A stretch of DNA of 64,000 nt, taken from the NCBI GenBank assembly GCA_034440635.1, contig JAOTON010001680.1:1616001-1680000 (forward strand), written 5' to 3'. Below, in pieces: positions 10,970 through 23,421 of the stretch. Numbering within the stretch: position 1 is the first letter of the stretch; each line of letters begins with the position of its first letter. The notes beneath the pieces are model-generated. The model saw nothing but the letters and a program-made list of their open reading frames with translations, searched no databases and was not told where the DNA came from. The stretch comes from Lepas anatifera. Taxonomy: Eukaryota > Arthropoda > Thecostraca > Lepadidae. The position numbers and the translations under genes were made by a program.

Positions 10970-12083
10970 TTAACACGCAGTCGGACAGGGCTTAAGCATA
11001 ATTACCCGAGGTGGCCGGAAACCCTTCGTGGCAGAAAACCAACATCGATGAGCGAGTTAATTTTGGAAAGAACTTTGAAAATCTGTCCTCTATGTTTACG
11101 CACTGACTGACCTATAGGCTTATAAAATCAGATGTATATTCCTAAATAACCATAACCTGCGGTCACATAAGCATCGCCACCGGAAAAAGTGGGGGCCAGT
11201 CAAACTTCAACCTGATGCTGACAAAAACCTTTCCACGATATGACCAAAAACTGTTCAAATTTGGGCTCTTCGTTGCCTTCCACAGTTACTGTTTATGAAA
11301 ATTTCAGTTTTTCTCCCATTTTGACTGAGATAAGGAAATTTTGGGCCAAAAAGTGGGGGCCAGGCCCCTGGCCTTCTTTTCCGACGCCTATGTGCGGTCA
11401 CACCAGTTCAAATGCATTGCAGACCTAGCTGTGCGATGAAAACGTAGTATCGTCATAGTTGTATGTTAAGATCATTTCACTAGATCATAGGTTACAGACC
11501 AAGGTCATATAAACATTATCGCAATTGTTGATCCCACAGCTTTTGGTCACATGACGTTCCCTGGCAATACGTGTATGATGTTTTGATGTTACAGCCGAGG
11601 TTACAGAATGCTAAGTTCCAGGTCACGGGCCAAAGACCGTGGGTCAAGGTCAAACTCATTGATTGCTTAATGGCTACTTCTTTGCAAGCTTCAACGTACG
11701 TGCATCCATTATGGAAATGTCTCACGTTGTGGTGCCATTGGTCAATTACCTTGACCGACCTCGACCTAAATATTCCAGAGAACAATTTATATCTTCTCTT
11801 TATGAAATTTCCTCACTCAAAGTGTATTCGCGACTTTGTTTCGCACAATAACGGCATTTCGCTAAGTGTCAGGTATGGCCTACATTTGACCTCTATGACC
11901 TTATTTGACCTTGAGGATACTGGTCTAGGTCCATGAAATCTAGCTTAAAAACACATTCTACAGCCCTCACAAAACTCGCAACACGCGTTTTCCTAACCCT
12001 CTTAATTGGTGAAATCTCAGGAGGCATTTCGGGACCCCTTCATTACGTGTTGACGCCAGGCTACCCTCCACTAAGCGTGTTAA
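10970..12083 (-). mobile_element. Family-C element, copy C5 (forms part of right arm)
   Basis: The left end reads TTAACACGCAGTCGG and the right end CTCCACTAAGCGTGTTAA, inverted family-C termini. Internal blocks match C1: ACCCGAGGTGGCCGG near 10990, CTATAGGCTTATAAA near 11112, and ATTTGACCTTGAGGATACTG near 11910. It is longer than other copies partly because a 227-bp element is inserted at 11166. The open frame at 11571-11936 runs over family-C sequence and is not protein-like. Confidence 0.75.
11166..11392. mobile_element. Nested hAT-like element with perfect 8-bp duplication
   Basis: The element begins CATAAGCATCG and ends CGACGCCTATG, related inverted termini. Exact copies of TGCGGTCA flank it at 11158-11165 and 11393-11400. 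It interrupts the family-C element C5, so it is younger than C5. The termini differ from the CAGTGGCGG group, so it is a separate family. No coding capacity. Confidence 0.85.
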
Positions 12084-12545
12084 AAACACTAGTAGATATA
12101 AAAAACGGATGTTCTAACCTATTTTAATGGAAGGATAAAAGTTTAATCTTTAATTTGCAATATGCCATTTTAAACAAAAAGTGTACCAGCAAATTTTGAA
12201 TGTGACCTTAGGTCAAGGTCAAATCACAACTTTTTTTACAAGTGACCTAGGGTCAAACGGACTTCAGATTCAAGTTCTTAGGCTCATTCCAGGCAGGCAA
12301 ATATATATATTTAATGCATAGTTCATCAGTGTCTGTGGGTTGTATGGTCACCTAAAAAATGCACTGTAAGCAGATTTTCAAAAATGCCTGAGGCAATAAC
12401 TTCTAAAGTTTTACTCCAATCGAGCTAAAACTTTCATATTCGTCTTTAGGGCCCATGAGAACCCTATAAAATTATTTTGAAGAAAATCGAAGAGGTACCG
12501 TGTAGATTTGTCATTTGCCTGGTCGATTGGTGCTCGAATTGCCAA
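11830..12545 (-). repeat. Right arm of 4.15-kb inverted-repeat block
   Basis: This is the inverted partner of 8388-9110. The inner part, up to 12083, belongs to family-C copy C5. The outer 460 bp from 12084 mirrors 8388-8833, including CACTAGTAGATATAAAAAAC and TAAAAAATGCACTGTAAGCA. Both arms contain TGACCT motifs. Confidence 0.82.
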
Positions 12546-13870
12546 GTGCGACAGAAAGAAAAGCTCCCCAGGAAGTTCAAAGAAAAAAACCTTAGTCTGA
12601 CATGGTAATCACCGTGATGAACTAGAATATATAGGGCAAATTAGCTGCCTCGTTTCAATTCAGGGATGAGTTAAAAAACATTCTATAAAAACATTCTGAA
12701 TCAATTTTTCCCTTACGCTTACCATGCTACATATGGCGATTAATTAGAAAATTAAGGATCGTGGGTTCGATTCTCGGGGGGCATAACTTTCCGTTTTACG
12801 TACCTAAGTGTCGTTCTGCAGTATTTGTTGCATCGCTTACGCAGGTGGCAGAATTACGCATAAGTAGGTGTGACCTTCAGTAGGCCTCATAGCGAATTCA
12901 GGAATGGTGTTGCCTGGTTATTTTGTATCAATATAGGTACTATTTGTCGCATTATGTGTGCTTTAGTATTGCCTATGATTAAAGAAATAAAAGTGACAGC
13001 TTTTAGTGTAAGACATTAGTTTGGCGACAGGTTTGATGTTTTTTCTTTCCAGCGTAGGTGTGAAATCTACTCACCCCTTGCCAGTGCACTTATGCGAGAG
13101 CGTTTTGACTTAGGATAAAACCCCATATAATTGTAGAAGCCACTATCTGCAAGGAGAGACTGAGCGAGCGCGCAGCACCCGCGAGGTAACCACTGAGACA
13201 ACTGGTGACGGTTTCATTCTGATCGCTAAAAATACTATTTAATTTTGAGCTATCCGAGGCTGGGCTATTTGTGCCCATTTGTAGCTAAGGTCTCCGTTTA
13301 AAATCCGACTGGGCGAGTGACCACAGAACACTAGAGGGCGGTTTTGAGTGTGGTTTCGGCGCTGCTACATGTTTGCGGTGGGAATCGTAAACTAGGCCAG
13401 CAAATGAGTAGGAGCGCTTCAACTGCTGCGCTGGTGCATTGTCCTAACAAATTTATTCATTCTGCACTGATCTTTTCACCGCAAAGAGAGCGGATGCCAT
13501 CCATATTGCATGGTGATGAACTCAGGTCCCTTAAATCAAATCAAAAATCAAATCTGCCTATGACTGTTAGGTCAGGTCACCTGGTCGGGCTTACATAAGA
13601 CAAATATTCATAACAATAAGGCATTCAAACTGTCAGCATTCCGAATACATACCATTATACCTTAAAATTGGTGCGTCCTTAAGCTGCAATAAATAGCAGA
13701 ATATATATAATCTATAAGTCTTTCCAAAGTGATGTAAGGTAACGAGACCAACGCATGTAATAGTTCGAGGTAGTGTTTTTTTATAAGTGATCTGGGTCAG
13801 GTCAATTCAGTGACCACCCCTTTCTGTCTAAGCACTGACTGTATGTGAAGCATTATCTAAAATAAATATT
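12546..13870. other. Unassigned DNA with one pol III B-box-like site
   Basis: No gene is supported. At 12768-12779 GGGTTCGATTCTCG resembles a tRNA B box, possibly a SINE relic, but no A box is convincing. The sequence at 13565-13580 contains TTAGGTCAGGTCACC, a pair of AGGTCA-type half-sites. Confidence 0.35.
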
Positions 13871-13873
13871 TAA

Positions 13874-14139
13874 TTTTGATTGGCCTCCTCACAATAATTC
13901 AAAAAAACACCAAAAGACATCTATGGAATGAAATTCAACAATGTTTCGATCTTGGAACGTCTTCAGATCGATATTAATGAAAGGATGGTAGCCAGCAATG
14001 ATGGTGGCCAGCAAGACCATCATTTAATTAATATCGACCTGAAGACGTTCCGAGAAGGAAACATTATCGAATTTCACATCATACGTGTTTGTTTAGTGTT
14101 TTTCGAACTATCGAACTATCGTGAGGAGGCCAATTAAAA
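13874..14139. mobile_element. Foldback element, copy 1
   Basis: The segment is an imperfect palindrome. It begins TTTTGATTGGCCTCCTCAC and ends GTGAGGAGGCCAATTAAAA. Inner arms also pair: GGAACGTCTTCAGATCGATA on the left against TATCGACCTGAAGACGTTCC on the right. The arms are about 115 bp with a loop of roughly 35 bp. AT-rich AATATTT-like sequences flank both sides. Its 69-codon open frame at 13928 is a by-product of the palindrome. Confidence 0.85.
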
Positions 14140-14225
14140 GGTAATATTTCAACACCCCTTTCTTTTCTCACAGAATTCCATACCAATGAAATAAGTCAGA
14201 AAATATATTCAAAAGAAATACCACG

Positions 14226-14420
14226 TTTTGATTGGCCGCCTCACAATGGTTCGAAAAACATTAACACAAAAACTTAGGGTATGAAATTCTAAATTTCATA
14301 AGCTATTTAAAGTATTTAACACATAAAATGAAATTCATGAAATTCATAAATTTAATCGAATTTCATACCATAAATGTTTGTGTTAGTGTTTTCGAACTAT
14401 TATGAGGAGGCCAATCAAAA
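14226..14420. mobile_element. Foldback element, copy 2, same family as copy 1
   Basis: It starts TTTTGATTGGCCGCCTCAC and ends ATGAGGAGGCCAATCAAAA, the same ends as the element 86 bp to the left. The arms include CGAAAAACATTAACACAAA paired with TTTGTGTTAGTGTTTTCG. The centre is shorter than in copy 1. Two neighbouring insertions could reflect a preferred AT-rich target or a local transposition. Confidence 0.85.
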
Positions 14421-15760
14421 CGTAATATTTTTTTAAATAATACCTCACATACACACAGTGCTCGGAGAATTAGAAAATATATTCAGTTCACTCAATGCGG
14501 CTCAGATAACTAGAAATTCAATATTCTGTGCTTCAGTATGTGGGCTTGAGCCACTTTCGATGATCAAGTAAGAATTGGACCTTTGGCGAGGTGCTTCGGA
14601 AAAAATCATCGAAGTCCACTGCGTCCTTTCTCCTTCCTGCAGTTTTAGGCCCAGCCAGTCCAAACTAAAATGTACCTGAGAGACATGGCCGCATCTTTCT
14701 GTTTGCGGGATATACACGCACCATAGCTATGACGCTATTAGGGTCATGTAGTAGCTTAATTGGGACAGGGATGTATTAATTGCGCCTTCTGCGTATCCGG
14801 GAAAAATAAGGCGTAGATGGAATAAGCCAAACAGTTTTTCAGAAACTAAAAAGTTCAAAGAAAAATTAATTATGATATTTGAGAAAGGCAAGCCCGTTAG
14901 GCCACGCATCCTCTTAGATCTATCATTTTTTCTTTAAGGTGGTGGCGCAATATAGGCCGTCTCCCGTATACCAATGGTTTTAAGCTGCTATGAATTCAAT
15001 GCAACCGAATTCGATGTCACCAACTTTTTCTAATATGCAGGCGAAGAAAGTGACGCTTGCATGCATAAGCAAAATAGCAGCCAGAACCTTATAAGCCCAA
15101 ACAAATTGCAGGTGGTCGTTCAAATATTTGCCCACCACACCAGTACATTCTGGGGTGTAATGTTTGGAAGGCGCAAACAAAGTCACCGAACTGCTAACGC
15201 CAGAACTCTGATCTCACAGGCAATCCCGCAGCCCCCACCTTAGGCACCGTCTGAAGAGCCTCTTCCTGGTAACTAGCCCTTCTTCCGCTGCTCTGTTCAG
15301 AGCCAGGGTGGAAGGGTTGAGGGTTCTGTGTACAGTGGCAGGCCGAGATTGGCTGCAATTGTCGGCGGGAGCGGCAGCGGTATCCACTCAGCAGCTGCCA
15401 GGCGGCGATAATGATTGCTTCCGAACCGTGGCTAGGTCTGCACTTCACGGAAAATGGCAGCCGCCGGATGTACCGCTATGGCCCCACTAACAGCAGCATT
15501 AACGATTCTCTCATAACTTGTTTTAGGTTGGCACAAGGCCTACGCCTGGGAATTTGTGTTGCTGGTCACAACAGCTAAAATACAATAACTATCCAAGTGC
15601 GTGAGTGCTTCAACAAATCCGAACATATTTTGAGCTGCTCATATTGTGTTTTGTTTTTTTTCTTTATAACAGCGACAGGCATCGCTGTTATTCTTAACTG
15701 AATGAATAAAGCAGAATGATACGTCACGATAATTAGGCGCCACAGGAGACCACTAGACAG
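14421..15760. other. Unassigned non-coding DNA
   Basis: No gene is supported. Around 15194-15490 the sequence is moderately GC-rich with overlapping open frames on both strands, but none resembles a known protein. Confidence 0.35.
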
Positions 15761-15763
15761 TGC

Positions 15764-15841
15764 AAGAGAGAGAGAAAGAGAGAGAGAGAGAGGGAGAGCG
15801 AGAGGGACGAGGAGGGTAGAAAAAGAGAGAGAGGGTAAGAT
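15764..15841. repeat. GA microsatellite
   Basis: This is an interrupted GAGA tract. The minus-strand open frame over it is a serine/leucine repeat and not a gene. Confidence 0.85.
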
Positions 15842-16179
15842 AGAGCTCGTAATTGTTAACAAAATGCGAACAGTTTACCTTTGTTTTAAAAACTGTAGTG
15901 GATTTCTCAAATTGAAAATTGTGTACACTCCCAAAAATTTGTATGCTTTATTAGCTGCAATACGTGCTAACAAATATTGAATCGATTGATATCGACTGGC
16001 GGTAATCATTCAAGTGGTAATTGGTTTCTGAATTTATTTTTCGTTATTGCCCGGGTGAACGTCTTTCAATGTCAGTATACCGGCAAAGATATTGTGCCTT
16101 AGTGCTGGGCAAATGAAAAACATAAAATCTGCACGGCACAACACAGTCGGCATCTTGACAACGGCGGTATCTGAGTGTA

Positions 16180-16740
16180 GCGCACTGTTTACGCGACAAA
16201 CCGAAACCGACGCGTTCGACACTGAACGAGCCACTTCACTTCACCGCCTTGTGTCTGCTTCACCGTGAAAAGGTCAGCGCGACCACCGCAAAACACGACT
16301 GCCGGCTGAAAACACGGTGGAGAGTGCGGCGCCGCGGCTGATCGGCCAGCCGCGGTGCCAGGCGTGACCGGCCCGCTACCGCGCCACACAGCCCACAATG
16401 CCGCCCCGCCAACCGGCCGCTCCGCGCGCTGACTCCGCTCAAAAGCGCGCGCCGCGTCAGCCGCGCTGCACAATGCCGCTGCGGCGAGCGCGGCGCGGCG
16501 GCACAATGCGGGCGCCGCGGCGCGCACCGGCGCACCATTCAGACACGCTGCTGTTTTTTCCGTCGTGATTTTTAAAGCCGGGTGCCGTGCCGACCCGCCC
16601 TGGCCCGGTGTCGACGGTGCCGAAGCCGCCCCGAATTATCGGCGCTAATCCGACAGTAGCCTGACAAATGGACACCGACCGTGAGGCGGTGGAGATGCGG
16701 AAAACGGCACACATCACGGGACAGTGTGGTTCGGGATGTG
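16180..16740. promoter_or_regulatory. CpG-rich island 1
   Basis: The stretch is strikingly GC- and CpG-rich against AT-rich surroundings, with many GCGC and CGCG motifs from about 16310 to 16540. Open frames occur on the minus strand simply because stop codons are rare in such sequence. It could mark a promoter or first exon, or an unmethylated regulatory island, but no TATA, splice-supported exon or protein homology is visible. Confidence 0.4.
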
Positions 16741-19715
16741 ACTCGGTGAAGCTATATCATAAGTGAACAAATGCACCATATTTCTGCTCTATTTCTTTAC
16801 TTGAGGCATCGCCCTTTCTTGCATTCGAGCCTCACCTGACATCGTCCCCTTCATCAGCCTCCTCGTCCATTCATCTCCGCAGGGCCGCCAGGCGCCGCGT
16901 CAGCTCGCATTTCGCAAGACGCGTCCTAAGCCTGGAGTGACAGACGCATCTCGGCACCAATCTGCCCTCTCGCTTTCAGAGCTCTTCCTGGGGCGTCAGT
17001 CAGCTACAGGATACGTAATTTTCTTAATGATAATTGAACAAAATATATTCAGTTTGCACTGGGAATAATTTTAGCAAACAAAATACATTTCCCAACGAAG
17101 TTCATTAGCCCAACTAGAAGAACGAAGGTCACTAGCCCAATTCAACTGGTCTCACTTCCATTTGAGAATAGGTTCAATATATCGATACGATAATCATATC
17201 ACATAATAGGCCCACTGAGTACCACACGTTGTGGTAACGGGACGCTTCATACAGATGACCCAGGGCCAGGCACTGGTCATAACCTATTCAGGAAATGCGT
17301 GGGAAACACTGGAGATGGCTAAAAATGGCTCTTTCTGAAGATGTTGCTTAGAATAGCTTCCTATTCTCAAAATCATGGTATCTTAGGCAACTCTCGAGGG
17401 TCATGTTGTAAGTTTTGACCTGTGACCTCTGAGAGGTCATCAAGAACTATTCAAGCAGGTTCTCAGACTTTGATCCATAATGATCAAACAACGCCCATGA
17501 TAATCAGATAATGAACAACTTCGCCGAAAATGATCTCAGATATTTCACCTTGATACCACTACATTTGAACTGTCATTGCGAGCCGATTGATATTCATATT
17601 GACGATATTATGTCTGATGTGACATTAGACAACCCTTTAGGTGAGGTAATTTTTCCATCTTAACCTAGCATGATCATTTTATATTCAAATAAGTTTCTCG
17701 TAAGGATAAAAATCTAATTATTTCCAAAACTGACTCCAAATTAGCAAAGTCAGAGTTCAAAGTAAAAAAAGACACATTCCAAACATGTCACCCTTGACCT
17801 GACCTGTCACCTCTATCCTTAACTCAACATTGAGGTCGGGCCGAGACTATACAGGTAAAAAGTGAGCTGCACCATCTTGGAATCATTCCGAATGGTCTAT
17901 CTACAACCGTTCGCGGTTTTTGCTGTCCCGCATAGGAACTGAAATCGAGAGGGACTTCGAAGTCCCCTACTTTACGCCTTTACGCCCACCGGGGTGGGGA
18001 TTAAAACCAGTGACGGTGGAACGTCTGAATTTAAGGGGGCACCATGGAATTTTCAACCAATTTCTTTTCAGTCAACGCCATAGAGTCAGTGTTAAACTTT
18101 CTTATTTAAGGAGGGGGCACCGTGCCCCGGTGCCCCCTCCCAGTTCCGCAGCCAGTGATTAAAACCCCTGCAGGAGAAGTGAAGCGTTCCTTCTGTACCC
18201 AGCAGAGCTGACCTGTGACTGGGCCGGTGCCCGTAACTTTTCTTTAATGATAAGTACCCTGGTGGCGGCCTCCAAAAGCTTTTTTCCGTTGCTTGCGGCT
18301 AAATCTTCTCATCAAATACGTTAATAAAACAGCTTCAAAAGCTCGAATGCCGGAGCATCATTGAACTGACATTTATATCGTTTCACAGGTAGTTAGGTGG
18401 TAGGTGCCTCAGTACTGTGTTTTTAAAAACGACTGTGTCGACCATTGTCAGCACAGAAATCAATAGGTTTCCAAACTGTTCGGCACTTCAGGTAACAGCC
18501 AAACACTTCAACCGCCCGCCGCATTCCAGGAGTCCGATAACTATGCCCTTTTCCAGCTGCTCAGAGGGTCAGTCAAGTACCTCCCTGGGCTTCCGAGGGA
18601 GGCCACCATGCGTGACCAAAAATAACCATCATTTCGATGACTGCCGCGCCACCTCTCGGTCGGATTAGCGCGGTGATTTAGGTAATTTGGTGTGAATGGC
18701 GCAGCAGGGTGGCGGCCAAGGCACCAAAGTCTGCACCGGTCTCCGGGACTGGACCCTTCCCATCGGTCAGCGCTTCCGGAAAATACTAACTTTATCCCCA
18801 CGGTACGGAGCATTCACTGAACAGAAGGGGAGAGGAGATGCCTTTGTGACTTCCAGGACGGGCCTCCAGGGAGCCGGTTCGCTCTGAATGAGCCCGGTGT
18901 CCCAACCGTGGGACCAGCGGTCCGCTGCGCGCCTTTTCACCCTATTCCCGGCCAGCCCATAAAGGTAACCGGCTCGTCAAAGCGCTCTCACTAACGACAC
19001 TGCGACAGGCTTACCTGGACCGAGAGCAGCGGCCTGTCCCTTAGCACCCAGGCTCCAGTGTCGAGAGATACTTACCCCGGAGACATGAGCAGCCCCGGTA
19101 CAGTATCGACTGCAGGAACGGACCAATCGACTCATGTATACGGGTGTTTGGTGCCATTCTACCACTCGGTCCTGGACCTTCTCTAAAAACAGGGCCATGG
19201 GATTAGTTCGCAGCAATTGACAAAGCTTTGGTTTAGAACAAGTACAAAATTGTCAGTGTATATACGTGATTTGACCTTATATTACTGTAGAAAAGACAGA
19301 AAATGAGGCTATGAGCTAGCGTAAGTGTTCAACTCAAACAAAATAAATTCGTTGCTTACAATGGTGGCTTCTGTGCGGTCATATTTCGTCCGGCCAGGCT
19401 ATGACGTAATAATGCACACCGAGGGCCTTGGTACCGAGGCTTATCATGTATCCTGGGATACTGACCAGAGCAGGGTCACCTGGACTGAGAGGAGAGGACC
19501 GTCCCTTACAACCCTGTCTCCAGTGTCGAGAGATACAGACTGTTTTCACAAAGTTCCGGCAGTGAAGACAGTGCTGTTACAAAGATTGCTGAAATGGCGG
19601 TGCAATGCGACCACCAAGTAAAGCGCTAGCAATATTACAAACTAAAATTTTACATGTAATACATTGCAAAAGCTATAGATTCGAGATATCTTTACATATC
19701 TCGAAACTATATGAC
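16741..19715. other. Unassigned DNA with AGGTCA-rich segment and a partial duplication
   Basis: From 17380 to 17850 there are many AGGTCA/TGACCT motifs, as in GTCACCCTTGACCTGACCTG, similar in character to the families at 33.0 and 57 kb. A 60-bp block at 19012-19071 recurs at 19477-19535, both ending CTCCAGTGTCGAGAGATAC. No coding region is recognised. Confidence 0.4.
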
Positions 19716-19718
19716 GGC

Positions 19719-20145
19719 TTAACAGGCACAGTGGAGGGTGTGTCCTATAGTACCCCCCCTTTCACCCATTTTTCCTAGGTGTCCAGGGAACAGTTCGCAG
19801 TCGGAAAACGCCACTGGGCTACATTTGAGAGAATTCATGAGTAAATTGATTGGTGAAAAGAAAACTAAAATCGATGTGTGGTTTCTTGACTTATAAGTTT
19901 TCAAATTCAGACCTCTGTTTTGAGACAGTCACAATCGCGCGGTTGCACCAGTTTTTCGGCACTGTGGAGTGAGTGCTAACGCAATAACGTTATATAATCG
20001 GGATTAGATGTCAATTTCACCTCACATAAAGGTTGAGGTGAGTTCATAGGTCACAGGTTAAGATCATAAAAACATTTTCAAGATCACTGCCTCCATCGTT
20101 CCAGTTGGCATGATGCTCGTTCCTAGATGAAATCCCATTTGAAAA
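19719..20145 (-). mobile_element. Partial family-C element, copy C4
   Basis: It starts TTAACAGGCACAGTGGAGGG, then matches the left half of C1 through CCTAGGTGTCCAGGGAAC, TTGATTGGTGAAAA and ACGTTATATAATCGGGATTA. The similarity fades near 20145 with no opposite terminus, so the copy is truncated. Confidence 0.7.
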
Positions 20146-20161
20146 CGCAGAAAGCAATGCG

Positions 20162-20450
20162 AGGTATACACGGTCTGCCTATACCGAGCTGAGTATGGCT
20201 ATACAGGTCATAGTGTATCATAGCGATGTAATGCAAGGTATACATTGGTCTGCCTATATCGAGCTGGTTATGACGGTACAGATCATGACGTATTTAACCC
20301 TCACCCCTACCAATCAAACACCTTCAGAAAGAGACGAGGTCCAGATAAGCGCCGGTACAAAATCTGGTCACAGGGTCACCTCAGCCCACCCCACCCTTAC
20401 CAATCAAACACCATCAGAAGGTGACGAGATCCGCAGGAGCATCGGTAAAG
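20162..20450. repeat. Two short local tandem duplications
   Basis: A block with GGTATACACGGTCTGCCTAT at 20162 recurs as GGTATACATTGGTCTGCCTA at 20236. Next, CTACCAATCAAACACCTTCA near 20308 recurs as TTACCAATCAAACACCATCA near 20397. The periods are about 74 and 88 bp and the copies have diverged. Confidence 0.7.
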
Positions 20451-23415
20451 ATAGAGCGCGCTGAGCTCCTCCCCGCTGCCTGGCAGCGGCTCCATAACCT
20501 CTCATTAATGGACGGCTCCATTGTCTCACGCCCGGTGGGCGGGCAGATCCGCCCAGTAGCAGCGTCACGGACGGCTAATAGAGGGCTCCCCAGATAATGG
20601 ACTGCTCCAGGCCTCAGTCGGACCATCTCGCCCACCAGCCAGGACTGCTCGCCGCTGGCCAATTTTCGCAATACGGATCTGTTAAAAGGATCTACGTTGA
20701 CGGTCACCATCAATTAAACCGACCGGATGCTTAAGTTTTAGCTATTAGCCATTTCGATAGTTTATGACGTGGGAGAGGCCCTTATGTAGAGAATAAAGCT
20801 CGTACTGGAAAGGGCTTTGTGTTTAGATGTATGGAGAGTGAGCCATTTTAGTGCCTGCACTGCTATTAGAGGCCGGGTAGGGAGAAGAAAACACAACATG
20901 ATGTGGGAAATTATCATTAGTTTAGAAAAAACTACGCGAATATTAGCGTTGCTAGGCCACAAAATCGTACGGCCACAGGCTGATAAAACCACAGGTTAAT
21001 AAAACTGATAAAACCGGTACCAGAATGGAAATTGGAGGGACAAAGCCAACTAATGACTATGAAACAATCTCTATTTTACAAAAAAAAAATAAAAATCAGT
21101 ATTAGAATTTCTACGCTTTTAATTCCTGGCATATTTACTTGTTTAAAGTGATCAAGAGCATTTGGAGTAATATTTTAATCTTTCAATCTGGTACAAGAAG
21201 GGTGGTGCTATTGTCAATCTGCGACTTTTGGAGTTTAGAACTGGGGTTATAGCGGCCTAATTACCAGTGGGTATGTGTGGGCACCAGAAGTTGCACCTCA
21301 CAAAGCCGAGAACGTCTCACATCACCATTACTGAACGAGCAAGCATTCAAGCCACTCGCTCTTTCAGCCCTAATAAAGTCGTAATTTCTAGAGAGCAGTT
21401 TCGTCGTGATCGAGGCTGGTGCAGAGCGTACTTGGTAGTGCCATGGAGTAGAAATAATGTGGAATTATATCTCCTACGAAAATAGCAGGCGCCTTGAAAA
21501 CGTGCATGACCAATTCCAAAGTTGTTGACTTGTAATAGTCAGCCCCTGGTCACGAGAGGCCATATGGTGACGTTATATGGATGCCAGAAAATCCCTTTAC
21601 CTTTCTTCAATGTTCAAACCTTTGCCAAGTTTGGAAGTGTTTTGCCAGCCCCCAAAGCATAATATGCATATTTCAGGCAATATTATGCAATATTTGGTCC
21701 TTTCTGTTCTAGCATATGACTCTTAACTTGTTCAGTTTGGATTCATTCTAAATTTCGTCTGCTTTTAAAAAAATGTCCTGCAAGCAGAAGGGCAGATTCC
21801 CTTCACATAGCTCGATTTTTTAGGTGTTTGCAAAGGAGGAATCAGTTCACTTCATTACACTGCAGTCACATGAGGGGAATATTGCAGCTACTACTGCAGA
21901 TCATCCAACCATTGCGCAAAGTGTTTATACTGTTTTTTTCGGCTTCTCATGAATAAGTGACGTACTGATAAAAACGATCATGTAAGTATAGACCATAGAG
22001 AACCGAAAATTAATCAATACAAGTTTAGATATTTGTATTCGTGCTTATTACAAATCAGTAAAAATTTGATAAAGTTCTTTGTAATTTGTAAACCTAAATA
22101 TTACATAGCTTGGGTGCATGAATTTTGATGGTCTTCTCGTGAACGTCTCTTGGTAAAGTTAGAGGTATCTTGGTACCATTTAGCCATACATCCTCTCCTA
22201 CAAGATTCCTCCCCAAGACTTATTTATATCTCCAGTGCTTATATTTTTAACTTGCTAAGAATTCTCAATTCTGTTGTTTTTCATGAAAATAATCCTAAAA
22301 CATTAAATTAGTACTAATTTCTCTCCATCATATTGCTACTATTGAAATCATTCAACTTACAAATGTGCTTAAGGAACAGGGAGACCTGGGACACCGCAAT
22401 TCACAACACTAAATTTTTTACGACAATTGAAAACACGTCAGTCCCAAAAATTCGTCTTTAAACCACACATGAGGACTAACACGTCCATGAACGCTCACTA
22501 CAAAGCAGCAAAAGTCACCGAGTAAGGAAAACAGTCAGCTGACTTCAGTTTGACTGTGGCGTCATCCAGAAACATTTGTCTTGCAATCGTGCGTAATTAG
22601 GCACTGTGCGTAGCTAGGACACACTCCCTGCTAGGCTACGTTAAGCAATTATGACATAGGCGTCCCTTGCAAATTAATCAAGTATAGGTTCTGTAGCATA
22701 GGCTAAGATAGGATAAATATCGCTCTTTGAATAGGCTAATATACGCCTTCTCTCCCCATCTCCTTCGCCAGAGTAAAACTTACTGCTTTCTCTAATTTGG
22801 ATCTAATTAACCACTCTCACATCTAGTACTAACAGCTTGTCCATTCTTTTCATCCATACTTCCTCTCATCTCACTTACCCTATGGCTGCAGAGGAGCGCT
22901 GTGACCTCGTCTCCTGGTTGCAGGGTAAATAACCCGCGCCACCCTGACCACACATCGGAGGCACTTTAGAAATAACCGAAAACTCTTGTTTAGAATGCAT
23001 GATCTCAAGTAACGAAAAGACTTCGGAAAATCGGTACCGGGCATCCAGATTCCAAACTGAAAAGGCTGTGCAAGCGATGTCTCTGACGTTCTGCGGCCCT
23101 GTCTTCGCACTCGGCAGGGGGCGGACTTCAGCACTCCAGTGAGCCAACATTTCCGAATTAGCTCGGCTCTTTCTGCCGCTGCCGTGTTCAGTCATCCCCA
23201 AACTGTGGTAATGCGACATTCAAGTTACAGTAAGCCTCCCTCAATTTGAGATGCAGTAATGTAATCCACCCTCTCACCGGAAGCTCGAAATTCTGCCACA
23301 CATTCCTTTAGAGGCATTAATGGTGTCATGCACAGAACGCCTAACAAAAGTATTTAGCAGTAGCGTACACCTTCTCCCTAGTGCAAATGAAATAAGAGAA
23401 GGGTGACTTTTCTTT
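20451..23415. other. Unassigned non-coding DNA
   Basis: No gene is supported over about 3 kb. 20460-20720 is moderately GC-rich with several GGCTCCAT/GGCTAATA-like words and might be regulatory. The rest is AT-rich and shows no repeat partner in the window that I could find. Confidence 0.35.
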
Positions 23416-23421
23416 ATGCGA

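Noticed and set aside
11571..11936. 121-codon plus-strand frame
   Set aside because: It lies wholly in family-C element C5 and has no counterpart in other copies of the family.
12720..12790. SINE or tRNA relic based on GGGTTCGATTCTCG
   Set aside because: Only a B-box-like word is present. No A box at a proper distance and no body shared with other SINEs were found.
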